A stretch of 64,000 bases of DNA from Symbiodinium kawagutii. Its lineage: Eukaryota > Sar > Dinophyceae > Suessiales > Symbiodiniaceae. The stretch's first letter is position 1. Every line of letters begins with the position of its first letter. Of the stretch, positions 42,201-48,866 are shown piece after piece. The position numbers and the translations under genes were made by a program. The stretch is taken from positions 209,968-273,967 of the forward strand of contig VSDK01012280.1 in the NCBI GenBank assembly GCA_009767595.1, given 5' to 3'. Under the pieces are notes generated by a model. The model saw only the letters and a program-made list of their open reading frames with translations. It was not told the origin of the DNA and ran no database searches.

Positions 42201-42641
42201 AGCAGTAGTAGCAGTAGCGGTGGAATTGGTAGTGATCGTAATAATCATCACCAGTATTCATGATTGTTATTGCTATTATTATCATTATCACTAAGCATTG
42301 GTGTTATTAACTTTATAATCATTAATGAACACTGATGACAGGTAATTATTCATGATGGTAGTGGTAATCATCAACAGTATTGATTATCATTCACATTATC
42401 ACTAAGCATTGGTACTATTAACTTAATACTCATTGAGAATACATGAATGACTGGTATTAATGATTATTAGCATTACGTAGTACAATATGTATTGAATTAA
42501 TGACTAAGCGCTGGTGATGATGAACACCTTGAGGTGGCCCCTTGATGTGCGGACGCCCTGGAGGCAGTTACCTTTCTGTGCATGGTGAGGGATCAGGTGG
42601 AGGAGCTGATTCCGCCTTCGGCGGTTGGTGAACCAAGTTGA
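1175..42641 (+). CDS. DLST: Dihydrolipoyllysine succinyltransferase (E2 of 2-oxoglutarate dehydrogenase), catalytic domain, 14 exons, 5'-incomplete
   Basis: The product transfers succinyl groups from lipoyl-lysine to CoA in the mitochondrial 2-oxoglutarate dehydrogenase complex of the TCA cycle. Joined exons give 259 codons in one frame. Family blocks appear in order: [88 protein letters not shown] and [17 protein letters not shown]. The active-site His and Asp of the DHRxxDG motif are present in 40400-40455. TTF-EVDMS and [10 protein letters not shown] separate DLST from pyruvate dehydrogenase E2. Introns run from a few hundred bases to 32.4 kb, with donors GC (7), GT (4) and GA (2). The lipoyl domain and start codon are not seen. 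The C-terminus differs from the usual LLLDL ending. Identity is secure; single splice edges are inferred by eye. Confidence 0.93.
1528..1588 (+). CDS. DLST: DLST exon 2, linker to start of catalytic domain
   Basis: The exon encodes a Ser/Pro-rich linker and then GERREKMT, the conserved REKM start of the catalytic domain. It ends with one extra base before a GA donor. That base completes an Arg codon with exon 3. Confidence 0.85.
2110..2159 (+). CDS. DLST: DLST exon 3
   Basis: The exon encodes [16 protein letters not shown], the conserved helix MRxxIAxxLKExQNT. The acceptor is AAG|GA and the donor GT, ending in phase 0. Confidence 0.93.
2671..2727 (+). CDS. DLST: DLST exon 4
   Basis: The exon encodes [19 protein letters not shown], the hallmark TTFNEVDMS block of succinyltransferases. 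The acceptor is CAG|GC and the donor is GA (AAG|GATGG). With exon 5 it gives MRKEYKDIF, the family spacing. Confidence 0.95.
2939..3004 (+). CDS. DLST: DLST exon 5
   Basis: The exon encodes [20 protein letters not shown] followed by FL, matching the HGxKLGFMSxF block. The acceptor is CAG|GA and the donor is GC. Confidence 0.93.
3469..3524 (+). CDS. DLST: DLST exon 6
   Basis: The exon encodes [18 protein letters not shown], matching the family ALxxxPxVNAxID block. Two extra bases before a GT donor complete a Ser codon with exon 7. Confidence 0.92.
4927..4987 (+). CDS. DLST: DLST exon 7
   Basis: The exon encodes [20 protein letters not shown], matching the conserved VYRDYxDIxxAVATPxG. The donor is AAG|GT. 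Confidence 0.94.
5291..5341 (+). CDS. DLST: DLST exon 8
   Basis: The exon encodes [17 protein letters not shown], matching GLVVPVIRNVExxNxAD. The acceptor is CAG|GG and the donor GAG|GC. The longer reading through 5398 is intron read-through. Confidence 0.95.
6337..6400 (+). CDS. DLST: DLST exon 9
   Basis: The exon encodes [20 protein letters not shown] and then Asp. This is the helix normally read as IExxIxxLAxKARxxKL before the GGTFTISN motif. It has a CAG|GT acceptor and a GC donor. One extra base leads into exon 10, where this protein has two to three extra residues relative to most homologues. Confidence 0.9.
6505..6585. repeat. Tandem repeat of TAGGTACCTTA-type units
   Basis: About seven units of 11-12 bp with consensus GGTACCTTATA follow one another, each containing the palindrome GGTACC. 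They lie in the intron between DLST exons 9 and 10. Confidence 0.85.
6604..6720 (-). mobile_element. MITE copy, TTTCTCAAAATAGGG family
   Basis: The termini are GGGTGTTTCTCAA and TTAAGAGACCACC with diverged bases. The interior reads GGGTACCCCCAGTTATCATCC and lies just downstream of DLST exon 9. Confidence 0.75.
6851..6895 (+). CDS. DLST: DLST exon 10
   Basis: The exon encodes [14 protein letters not shown], the conserved DMxGGTFTISNGG motif. It ends with one extra G before a GC donor that opens the 32.4-kb intron. That base completes the second Gly of NGGVFG with exon 11. The acceptor is CAG|CC, the only one in the gene not followed by G. Confidence 0.92.
10183..10285 (-). mobile_element. MITE copy, TTTCTCAAAATAGGG family
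   Basis: Inverted termini GGTGTTTCTCAAAACAGGGG and CTTTCAGAAACCACC flank AGTAATAAACCTAATAA, the shared core of the family. Confidence 0.78.
11905..12010 (-). mobile_element. MITE copy, decayed right end
   Basis: The left end is GGTGTTTTCTCAAAATAGGAG. The core has AAACAAACCAACCATTTTTG, and the right end has decayed to a C-run and ACATTGAAAAACCAT. Confidence 0.7.
14251..14372. repeat. Two-copy direct repeat, 73-bp spacing
   Basis: The segment beginning TTAACGTTCGCTTGCACTTG and ending GCTACGTTGTGGAT occurs at 14251 and again at 14324. The copies are separated by a GGGGT run. Confidence 0.85.
15450..15780. repeat. Degenerate repeat rich in CAGCTT/CGGCTT motifs
   Basis: Irregularly spaced motifs such as ACAGCTGA, ACGGCTTA and GTAGCTTA recur every 15-30 bp. 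Individual units are too diverged to count. Confidence 0.45.
17530..17640. repeat. 11-bp minisatellite AAATCACCAGA
   Basis: About nine or ten copies of AAATCACCAGA and close variants follow one another. Confidence 0.85.
18191..18309 (+). mobile_element. MITE copy, TTTCTCAAAATAGGG family
   Basis: Termini GATGGTTTTTCGAAATCAGG and CCTGTTGGAGAAACACTC flank the CAAATTGGTTGGTTTATCA core and GGATGATTTTTTGGGG. Confidence 0.72.
18673..18720 (-). mobile_element. Truncated MITE, right half only
   Basis: Only the GCCAACCATTTTTTGGG to TTTTGAGAACCCTCC half is present. The other end is missing. Confidence 0.6.
19675..20015. repeat. Minisatellite of CACAACGACTATTTGACAAC units
   Basis: Variants of CAACCACTACTTCA and CAACGACTATTTGA alternate for about 340 bp directly before the 84-bp array. 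Confidence 0.85.
20041..20431. repeat. 84-bp tandem array, five copies
   Basis: Units start at 20041, 20125, 20209, 20293 and 20377. They appear identical, and the last is cut at TTGTCACTT. Because 84 is a multiple of three, the array is open on both strands and gives repetitive 28-residue frames, which I regard as non-coding. Near identity points to recent expansion. Confidence 0.95.
20432..20674. repeat. TGGCTGCTTC minisatellite followed by a (TTG) run
   Basis: About 200 bp of TGGCTGCTTY units, including a twice-repeated TTCTGTCCGGCTGC, are followed by about 13 TTG triplets (20635-20674). Minus-strand Gln-rich frames are artefacts of this. Confidence 0.9.
20887..21113. repeat. Trinucleotide microsatellite (CAA/TAA/TAG)
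   Basis: A run of ACA, AAT and AGT triplets with sporadic changes abuts the left end of the foldback element. Confidence 0.9.
21114..22361. mobile_element. 1.25-kb foldback element with ~570-bp inverted arms
   Basis: The left end ATTGACAGGCTTCGCACACC is the reverse complement of the right end (GGTGTGCGAAGCCTGTCAAT). The similarity continues inwards: TTTGTCACCAGAG, CATTGTAAATACCA, CCACGCGCCCTAGTCCCAAA and CCTCGTTTTCCCGATTTTTG all recur in inverted form on the right arm. The arms span about 21114-21690 and 21790-22361 around a 100-bp centre. No transposase is encoded, so it would be a non-autonomous foldback transposon or an inverted duplication. Flanking target duplications are not clear. Confidence 0.9.
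22559..24770. repeat. 128-bp satellite array, about 16-18 copies
   Basis: Units begin at the motif CAGGTTTGCAATGGCCTGAG. Starts at 22573, 22701, 22829 and 22957 give a 128-bp period. Later units are shortened or diverged, and 24.3-24.77 kb is the most degraded. A larger block (TAGCGGTGAGCTGG through AACATGTGTTGTTGCC) occurs at 23.2-23.4 and 23.9-24.1 kb, so higher-order duplication has occurred. The period is not a multiple of three, so the many minus-strand frames are not genes. Confidence 0.93.
24856..25060. repeat. TA-rich microsatellite region
   Basis: Several TATATA runs and ATACATACATA stretches lie directly after the 128-bp array. Confidence 0.8.
25459..25600. mobile_element. Short hairpin element with ~55-bp inverted arms
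   Basis: The left arm GAGCGGTGAAAATTCAATAG and following TAAGACATAAT are repeated in inverted form on the right (ATTATGTCTTA, CTATTGAATTTTCACCGCTC). The match extends to the GAGAGGGAC ends. The loop is about 30 bp. It is unlike the TTTCTCAAAAT family and is the only copy in the window. Confidence 0.88.
26011..26126 (+). mobile_element. MITE copy, TTTCTCAAAATAGGG family
   Basis: Termini ATGGTGGTTTCTCAAAATTG and TATTTTGGGAAACCACCGT flank ATTGGTTGGTTTACTAA and AGGATGATTAAGGGGTACC. Confidence 0.82.
27185..27199 (+). other. Possible second spliced-leader relict
   Basis: TCAAGCCATTTTGGC matches the junction expected when a leader (ending in TCAAG) is followed by a second truncated leader (CCATTTTGGC). 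No ORF follows it, and 15 bases leave room for chance. Confidence 0.3.
27620..27720 (+). mobile_element. MITE copy, TTTCTCAAAATAGGG family
   Basis: The left end is TGGAGGATTCTCGAAATAGG. The core is ATGGTTGGTTTATCACTAG and GGATGATTTGGGAGTA, with a shortened right end CAGAAATCACCATG. Confidence 0.75.
29764..29868 (-). mobile_element. MITE copy, TTTCTCAAAATAGGG family
   Basis: The termini are AGTTTCTCAATAGCTGGGG and AATTTTGAGAAACTCCC. The core has CAGTAATGAACCAACTA in minus orientation. Confidence 0.8.
30011..30116 (+). mobile_element. MITE copy, left terminus decayed
   Basis: The interior GGTCCCCAAAAATGGTTGGT and GGATGATTTGGGGGTACCC is intact and the right end is TTTTTGGGAAACCACG. The left end has lost the TTTCTCAAAAT motif. 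Confidence 0.72.
31466..31571 (-). mobile_element. MITE copy, TTTCTCAAAATAGGG family
   Basis: Nearly intact inverted ends: CATGGTGGTTTCTCAAAATG and CTATTTTGAGAAACCTATA. The core AGCAATAAACCATTCATTTT is in minus orientation. Confidence 0.85.
33917..34000. other. Assembly gap (84 N)
   Basis: The unknown bases lie inside the long DLST intron. The sequence CATTCCTG ends the left side and ATTCCTGC starts the right side, so the two flanks share seven bases and the gap may be partly artificial. Confidence 0.95.
35820..36190. repeat. Degenerate tandem repeat GGTTCATGTTGCATG...TTTT
   Basis: About a dozen diverged units of 26-32 bp share TTGGTTCATGTTGCATG followed by a T-rich part. It is old compared with the 84-bp array. 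Confidence 0.8.
39147..39211. repeat. (ATC) microsatellite
   Basis: About 20 ATC triplets lie 45 bp before DLST exon 11, near the 3' end of the 32-kb intron. Confidence 0.95.
39256..39283 (+). CDS. DLST: DLST exon 11 (28 nt)
   Basis: This micro-exon encodes VFGSMLGT and part of a Pro codon, matching GGVFGSxxGTP. The acceptor is AAG|GT and the donor is GT. It completes NGG with exon 10 and GTP with exon 12. Confidence 0.9.
39836..39918 (+). CDS. DLST: DLST exon 12
   Basis: The exon encodes [20 protein letters not shown] followed by VATQAQ. It corresponds to the family IINPPQSAILGMHxxxxRPV block with the same spacing from GTP to the SA pair. The acceptor is GAG|GC. The donor is probably GC at 39919, leaving one base that completes Arg with exon 13. 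Confidence 0.88.
40400..40455 (+). CDS. DLST: DLST exon 13, active-site motif
   Basis: The exon encodes [18 protein letters not shown], which carries the catalytic DHRLVDG motif of E2 acyltransferases (His general base and nearby Asp). The acceptor is CAG|GT and the donor GAG|GC. An in-frame stop upstream at 40372-40380 shows that the exon cannot extend leftwards. Confidence 0.96.
40456..42563 (+). other. DLST: Last DLST intron
   Basis: This is a 2.1-kb GC-AG intron. It contains a degenerate tandem array built on ATCACCATAGA at 41030-41300 and two copies of a related roughly 110-bp segment with TTATCACTAAGCATTGGT near 42285-42430. No gene was recognised inside it. Confidence 0.75.
41030..41300. 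repeat. Tandem repeat of AATCACCATAG units
   Basis: About 20 copies of AATCACCATAG, AATCACAAAGT and AATCAACATAG variants occur in the last DLST intron. Confidence 0.88.
42564..42641 (+). CDS. DLST: DLST terminal exon
   Basis: The exon encodes [20 protein letters not shown] followed by VGEPS and a TGA stop at 42639-42641. AVTFL directly continues HRLVDGRE. Homologues end in VEDPxxLLLDL, which is not seen. Either the C-terminus has diverged, or the exon ends at a GA donor near 42603 and a further small exon carries the usual ending. Confidence 0.8.
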   Translation, partial: AVTFLCMVRDQVEELIPPSAVGEPS

Positions 42642-45447
42642 GCCGGTGAGTTTTGGATGATGCTTCAGTCTAACTCACATGGTCTTGGGATTAGTTTTGG
42701 ATCATGAAATATCATGAATGAATGTTGATAGTTCCTTGCTGGTGTTGGGGATGAGCTTAGCTTTGGATCAATAGGTGGGTTGACGATTCGATTGGGCAGA
42801 TGGTTACACACGACCTGTCAACCTTGGCGCGAGGCCATACGAAACTACCGAGCTGACGACTTGCAGTACCACATATTTTCAAGACAGGGCCACTAGTGAT
42901 ACCGTGGAGATATACCTTCGCAACAACCGATCTGGTTGAGAACCCATCAAGATGAGGGATCATATCGAATCGTGGGAATACTCCAGAAGCAATTCGTAAC
43001 AACCAACAAGACATTTTAGGTCGGATAAGTTGGCACCCTGACACACCAAATGGTCAGCGGTTTCCTAAGTCGGTTCACGCACATTGTTTTGCGCACAGGT
43101 TACGCTCGCACCCCCCAGGAAAAAGGTAAAGGAAAAGAACAGCAATTTTTACCGTTTGCACCCCTCACAGGGGTAAGAAATTCGATCTTCACCGCTTTAG
43201 GGGCACCCTGCCATAAAAAAGTCCATCTGTGGCATCTTACCGTTTTTATCCGTTTTGACTGCGGAAGTGTCTGAGGGGAGACCCCGTAAGCAAAACAACA
43301 ACGCTAAACCAGCACAGGCGGTTCATCAGTCCCTACCTTGGATGTTGCTCAACAATTAAAACATCATGTTTCTAAAAATAAAACCCCCAGTAAATCAGTA
43401 AATTTATCTCCTCCCGCAGCTGGAATCCACAACAGGCTCGGAAACTCACTCAACGGACCGCCAAAAGTGCCACCCATGATAATGAATTCTCCGTATCATG
43501 GGTGGTTTCCAAGGTATGGGGGTGGCAAACAAAGGTTCGATTTTGAATTCCAATGGGACAGCGGGGCCGCACATACCAGTGACGGATTGGGTGATGGAGC
43601 ATAATTAAGTACCACCAGTAGAATGAATAGTAGCATTGATATTCCAAGCATCTGAAGAAACTATCGCTTATTTACCCGATCTCGACGCTGTAGATCCAGC
43701 GTTGTAGTTGCGATGAGAGCATGATTCAGATCGTGGCTGGCAACTTTGCCAAGTTGCTTTGGAGACTACATCGTCCTTTTGGTCGGCGGTCTATGCCTAT
43801 CGTCGTCTTTCCAGTTCTTGCATGATTCTCACTGGTTTCCTAGTATTTTTGTTGCTCTTGCATGTTGTGCTGAGTTTCTACGTTTTCTTTTTGTGCAGCC
43901 TTCTTTTGTTGATTCGGCAATCCTTTGAGAGTTCCCCCACGTTTTGCTTCATGAACATCACCTTTGCCGTGGCACAGGACCCCAGGCGAATGCTTCTGGA
44001 AATCTGACCGCTGCGAAGTGCAGCGACTTCGCAGCTCCTGTTTCGGCTGTCACATGTGGGTGTTTCCAAAGATGCAAAGTGCGTGCTGCAAGACTTGGTA
44101 TCGTGGGATGGTGTGCCTGGAGGATGGATGTTTTTGGCTGTTTGGAAATGCCCATGTTACACTAGGATTCTGAGGATCCCGCATGATTCCGCAATTGGTT
44201 CAAGGTGAAAAGAACGCTTGTGCTTGGTGGGGTGAGGCTGCTCCTCAGCAAAAGCTAGAGGCCTAATGGTATACGATCAGACTCTGTGTAGTGATTATCC
44301 CTGAATCGATCGTTCACCAACTACTGGAGTTTTCATGGACTTTTGGTGGCTTGTCAAGATCCAAAGTAGATCATCACTCTGCGCATTCACCAAGCAGTGT
44401 GTACTCCGAGGTTGATTGAGTTTCAACTGTGTAATTCGGATCATTGAAACGACACATCCTTTCAGAGATGCCGCGCGCAAGTGTGCCTTGTATGCTCTGC
44501 CGTTTGAGTCCTGGCACTGGTTGTTGCACAGCGTTGTGATCGGGACACAAGCAACACAAAGGCTTGCTAACAGTTCCTGCCACTGATGACAAACACTCTC
44601 AGGGGATACCGCAAGCTTGCCAAGATTAATTTGTTGGCGGCTCAATGGATTGTTGGTCTTTTGAACCATGTTGTTGGGCTTACTGGGGAAGATGCCTTGT
44701 AGGGGTGGCATTGGAGTCCTTATCAACTGAGAGAACCAGTCCAGAGGTTTGTGACTCTCAGACTGCAGCTGTCAAAAGATTCAAAACACATCAAAAAGCA
44801 CTTGCACCGGTTCATCATCTATGGCTCTTGCAACATGATGTTCAGACAAGGGATTCTGCTTGATTGTTGTTCGACAGGGCTTTGATTGAGCCTTTTCCCA
44901 CAGGGTGGATGTCTGTAAGTTGAGCACTGGAGCAACCACCATGTTTGGGACACCCAAATGGTTCTCGCTGGTCGTTCCTGGCTACGTCTAAGCCTTAAGC
45001 AGCATATGAACTAGTGCCTTCCTCCAGGTACCCCACCTTCACGAATACGCTGCTGCCAGAAAGAAAGTGGCTTCAAGAGATCATACCTTGGGGAGAGCCT
45101 GATTGGTTAGGATCTGGCGTTCCATTTGTTTGCTTCTTACATGTTTTGGTTCTTGGCCCGCTCTGGGTATCTATGGGCAAGATTTGAGACACGGGAGCAG
45201 GATTACCATAAGCCCTGAAGCTTCTTGCGCAGAGCTTCCATCGAACCTTTCAACCAAGCCTCCCAGATGGTGGTCGAATGATTGGTTTCATGTCGGAGTA
45301 GCATTTGGGCAAGTCTTGGCAGGATCCAAGTTCAGAGCTCCACGCAACTTCTCAGCTCTTGATAAGTCCTGACAACGTTTCATCTGCAACAAAGGTTGAA
45401 TTGTTCAAGGGTCCGGTTGCTCACAGCCCCGAAAGACTATACACCTT

Positions 45448-45846
45448 GTGGTTGTGACTAGCATAGCTATGTGGTGCTCCCGGTCCAGAACCGCTATGCC
45501 ACGAGTCGATGATCGTTTCGTTGCCACCGGTGACGCCATGGCGCTTTCCAGGGCGCTGCATTGTCAGGGGCCTCAGTGCTGGCCGCTGCTTGCAAGTCCA
45601 TTGCCTTTCTCGGCGCTTGGGGCTCCAACATGCTCCAGCTATATCACTACCTTAGCTCTTCAAAGCAACAAACTGAAAGAACATGAAAGGGCTGAGGTCC
45701 TGAATCTTATAGGAAAACTCAGCACCACAGGCCTGAAACAACTTCAGAGACACCAACTGCTTACGCTGGAAATTCAGCATCTCTGCCAATCTCTGCCGAT
45801 GGATTCTATGGTCAGCCCTCTGAGTTTCTACCCATGGTGGACCTAG
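45448..45846 (+). CDS. Unassigned ORF, possibly an element remnant
   Basis: This is a 132-codon open frame with a leucine-rich second half containing KLKEHERAEVLNLIGKL, a plausible amphipathic helix. I recognise no domain. Base composition in 45.5-45.7 kb is more GC-rich than its AT-rich surroundings, which could mark old coding sequence. It has no spliced-leader relict or partner gene. It could equally be chance. Confidence 0.15.
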   Translation: MVVTSIAMWCSRSRTAMPRVDDRFVATGDAMALSRALHCQGPQCWPLLASPLPFSALGAPTCSSYITTLALQSNKLKEHERAEVLNLIGKLSTTGLKQLQRHQLLTLEIQHLCQSLPMDSMVSPLSFYPWWT

Positions 45847-46423
45847 CTGAACTGACCGACCGCAGAGATGACAGCTCAGCTGTTAAGCATTTGTGAGGGC
45901 AGTTCTACCAACTTAGTTGATCAGAGAATCAACTATACTCAAATCTATGCTGTCACGACCAATAGAATATACCATTGTATCCATCGCTGATCATGGGACA
46001 CCCACGATAAGTCGCAGAGGTTTTGCGTGGGTGCTGGTCATTTGATCATTCTTGGTTGGTGCCATTGAGATGGGACTTAGGACTGAAATGTCATTGGTGT
46101 CGCAGTCAGAAAAGACGTCAAGTAGGTAGGGTCAAGCTGTTTTTGTTTTGCCTTTTGCCAGTTTCAGCAATCGACGCATACATATCAGTGTACAAATCAA
46201 TTCATTCACATAGATTTTTGTGCAACCGGATATAATTGTCCAACAGGATTCTAACAGGTCAGACGATTGATTTCATCTCGAATGAGGGGTTTTGTTTTGT
46301 GTCACTTGGCTGGTGCAGCTGACACGCAAGATCCACGGGACCATATTTCATACTTCTTACAGGTTCTTACTGCTTTTTCAATAAGGAGGGTTGTCTTAGT
46401 TGCACTGTCAATAGTAATCAATT

Positions 46424-46530
46424 GGGTGTCTCTCAAAATAGGAGACCCAAAAAATGGTTGATTCATTGTAGAAATTGTTTACTTTAAACTGGATGATTTG
46501 AGGGGTCGGAGATTTTGAGAAACCACCCAT
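46424..46530 (+). mobile_element. MITE copy, TTTCTCAAAATAGGG family
   Basis: Termini GGGTGTCTCTCAAAATAGG and GATTTTGAGAAACCACCC flank the ATGGTTGATTCATTGTAG core and GGATGATTTGAGGGG. Confidence 0.82.
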
Positions 46531-46969
46531 TGGTCAACAACAGGTGGTTAATAATAGTCAATCATCATGGTTAACTAGTCAATAGGAGTACTTCACAGTC
46601 AATCATATACTAGTTTCTTCGGACATGCAACAGCTTGCTTTTGGACCGATCTAGGGATTCCGAACGCACCCGCAGCATATTTGCTGCAAAACAACGGACG
46701 CGGATTTTGGGTGTTGCTGCGGAAACAGGACCCAGACTGCCGCGCGAACCGGGCGATGAGACTGAGACCTTGCCGTTGGGTCGCCTGGTTGGAAGTACAC
46801 TGACACCGGTTGCCTTACTTTTACTAACACCTTCAACATTCATTATTGGCGCATCCATAATCTACTGAGAGAAGTTAGCCACAATTATATAACCATTTGA
46901 AGATCAGAAAGGGACGCTGTGTGCCCGTGTGTTTTTCATGGTTTTGGGTTCCCTCCCATGAAATAAGGA

Positions 46970-47800
46970 ATAACCAAAAACACCAAAAACACCAAAGATT
47001 CTAGGAGAATTCCTCAATTAGTCATATTTGTCTGAATTCTTTGGTGTTTTTGGTGTCTTTGGTGTCTTTGGTGTGGGGTTTTAGGGTCCCTTCCATTAAA
47101 GAAGGAATAATTGACACCAAAAACATCAAAAAGACCAAAAACACCAAAAACACTAAAGATTCTAGGAGAATTCCTCAATTAGTCATATTTGTCTGAATTC
47201 TTTGGTGTTTTTGGTGTGGGGTTTTGGGGCCCCTCCCATTACATAAGGAATAATTGACACCAAAAACATCAAAAACACCAAAAACAGCAAAAACAGCAAA
47301 GATTATAGGAGAATTCCTCAATTAGTCATATTTGTCTGAATTCTTTGGTGTTTTTGGTGTTTTTGGTGTGGGGTTTTGGGGTCCCTCCCATTAAAGAAGG
47401 AATAATTGACACCAAAAACATCAAAAACACCAAAAACACTAAAGATTCTAGGAGAATTCCTCAATTAGTCATATTTGTCTGAATTCTTTGGTGTTTTTGG
47501 TGTGGGGCCTCGGGGCCCCTCCCATTAAATAAGGAATAATTGACACCAAAAACATCGAAAACACCAAAAACATCAAACATCTAGGAGAATTCCTCAACTG
47601 GTCATATTTGTTTGAATTCTTTGGTGTTTTTGGTGTTTTCAGTGCTTACCATTACATAATAAATAATTGACAGCAAAAACACTAGGAATACCAAAAACAC
47701 CGAAAACATCAAAGATTTCAGGAGAATTTCTCAGGTAGTCATATTTTTCCAAATTATTTGACGTTTTTGGTGTTAATTAAATAGGGTCCCTCCCATTAGA
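46970..47800. repeat. Tandem array of ~130-160-bp hairpin-bearing units
   Basis: Six units share TAGGAGAATTCCTCAATTAG and TCATATTTGTCTGAATTC. In each, ACACCAAAAACACCAAA on one side pairs with TTTGGTGTTTTTGGTGT on the other, so every unit can fold into a stem of 15 or more pairs. Unit starts are near 47001, 47162, 47304, 47447, 47580 and 47717. Decayed copies go on to about 48.3 kb. Confidence 0.88.
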
Positions 47801-48774
47801 TAGCGAGGCTCTCCCGTTAAATGACTACAATTGACACCATGCTTTCGGTGGTCTGGGTGCCAAATGATTAATTAAAGACTCAATCTCAATAAATAGGCCC
47901 TAGTTGATATTAAGAACATTGAAAACGCAAAAGATTTCAGGACAAGTTGGAGAACGCCCCAAATCCAAATTTGTGCTTTTGGAGTTTTTGGTGTCGTACT
48001 TTCAGACTCATTATTGCCTGTCTAATGACAGCTTCTTGAATTAAGGCATAATTAAATATTACATTTTTAACTATGGCCTATTTCATTAGGGAATATTTAA
48101 CCGCAGTATAACCTATTTCAGTAGAATCTATTTAGTTAGAGCGTGTCTAAGTGTGGGTATTCCAATTAGGGTCTATTTGATTAGAGCATATCATAGTCTA
48201 TTTATTCACCAACAAAAACGCCAGAAACACTAAAGCTCGCAGGGAAATTCCTAGATACCAGTATTTGTCCAAATCATTTGGTGTTATTCGTATTGCGCCG
48301 TCAAACTCAATTGTAGCCTGTTAACTACGGCCTCTTGAATTCAGGCATACATCAGGATGACCTACTTAGCTATCGCCTATTTGATTAGGGCCTGTTTAAT
48401 GCCTGTATAGCCTGTATTTGATTAGGTGTCCATTCAATGACATTATGGCCTATTGAACAAGGCATGCAAAAAAAACTAGCAGATTTACTTAACCAGAACC
48501 ACTACAAAGCCTCACATACATATGCATACATAAATATTGACATTAAGCATTTACTACATATCACCTTCATATTACTGCACCTTTGTAACTTTCAAAAAAT
48601 CAGTGTTTCTATTGGAAATGCCACGGGCGCAGGGCGTCCCCCTCTCTTTAAGATATCTTGAGTGTTATATAATTGTTATTGGTCAATATCCACTAAGTGG
48701 ATCAACTAATGGTAAAGGAACTAACTAACGATTCATCATTGGCTATATCCATCATTTACTGAGAGAAGACCCAG

Positions 48775-48866
48775 TGGCCACTGGCTGGGTGCCAAGACTG
48801 CGGTCTGCCCTCACCACTCTCCAGAACCTGTACACCATGGCCTCCGCAACGCCGCTATTGGAGAAG
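48775..48866 (+). CDS. NNT: Candidate 5' exon of NNT
   Basis: The frame reads GWVPRLRSALTTLQNLYTMA then SATPLLEK, ending at AAG|GT in phase 0. That matches the phase of the next exon at 50831. The arginines without acidic residues would fit a mitochondrial presequence. No homology supports it. The ATG at 48837 or one in an unseen upstream exon could be the start. Confidence 0.35.

Larger units (their letters stand above)
42642..48774. other. Intergenic region between DLST and NNT
   Basis: No gene could be assigned. It contains a MITE copy at 46424-46530, a hairpin-bearing tandem array at 46970-47800 and a decayed continuation to about 48.3 kb. Open frames of 60-143 codons between 43.0 and 46.9 kb show no family motif. 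The longest are at 44295-44726 (-) and 45448-45846 (+). They may be eroded transposon sequence. Confidence 0.5.
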
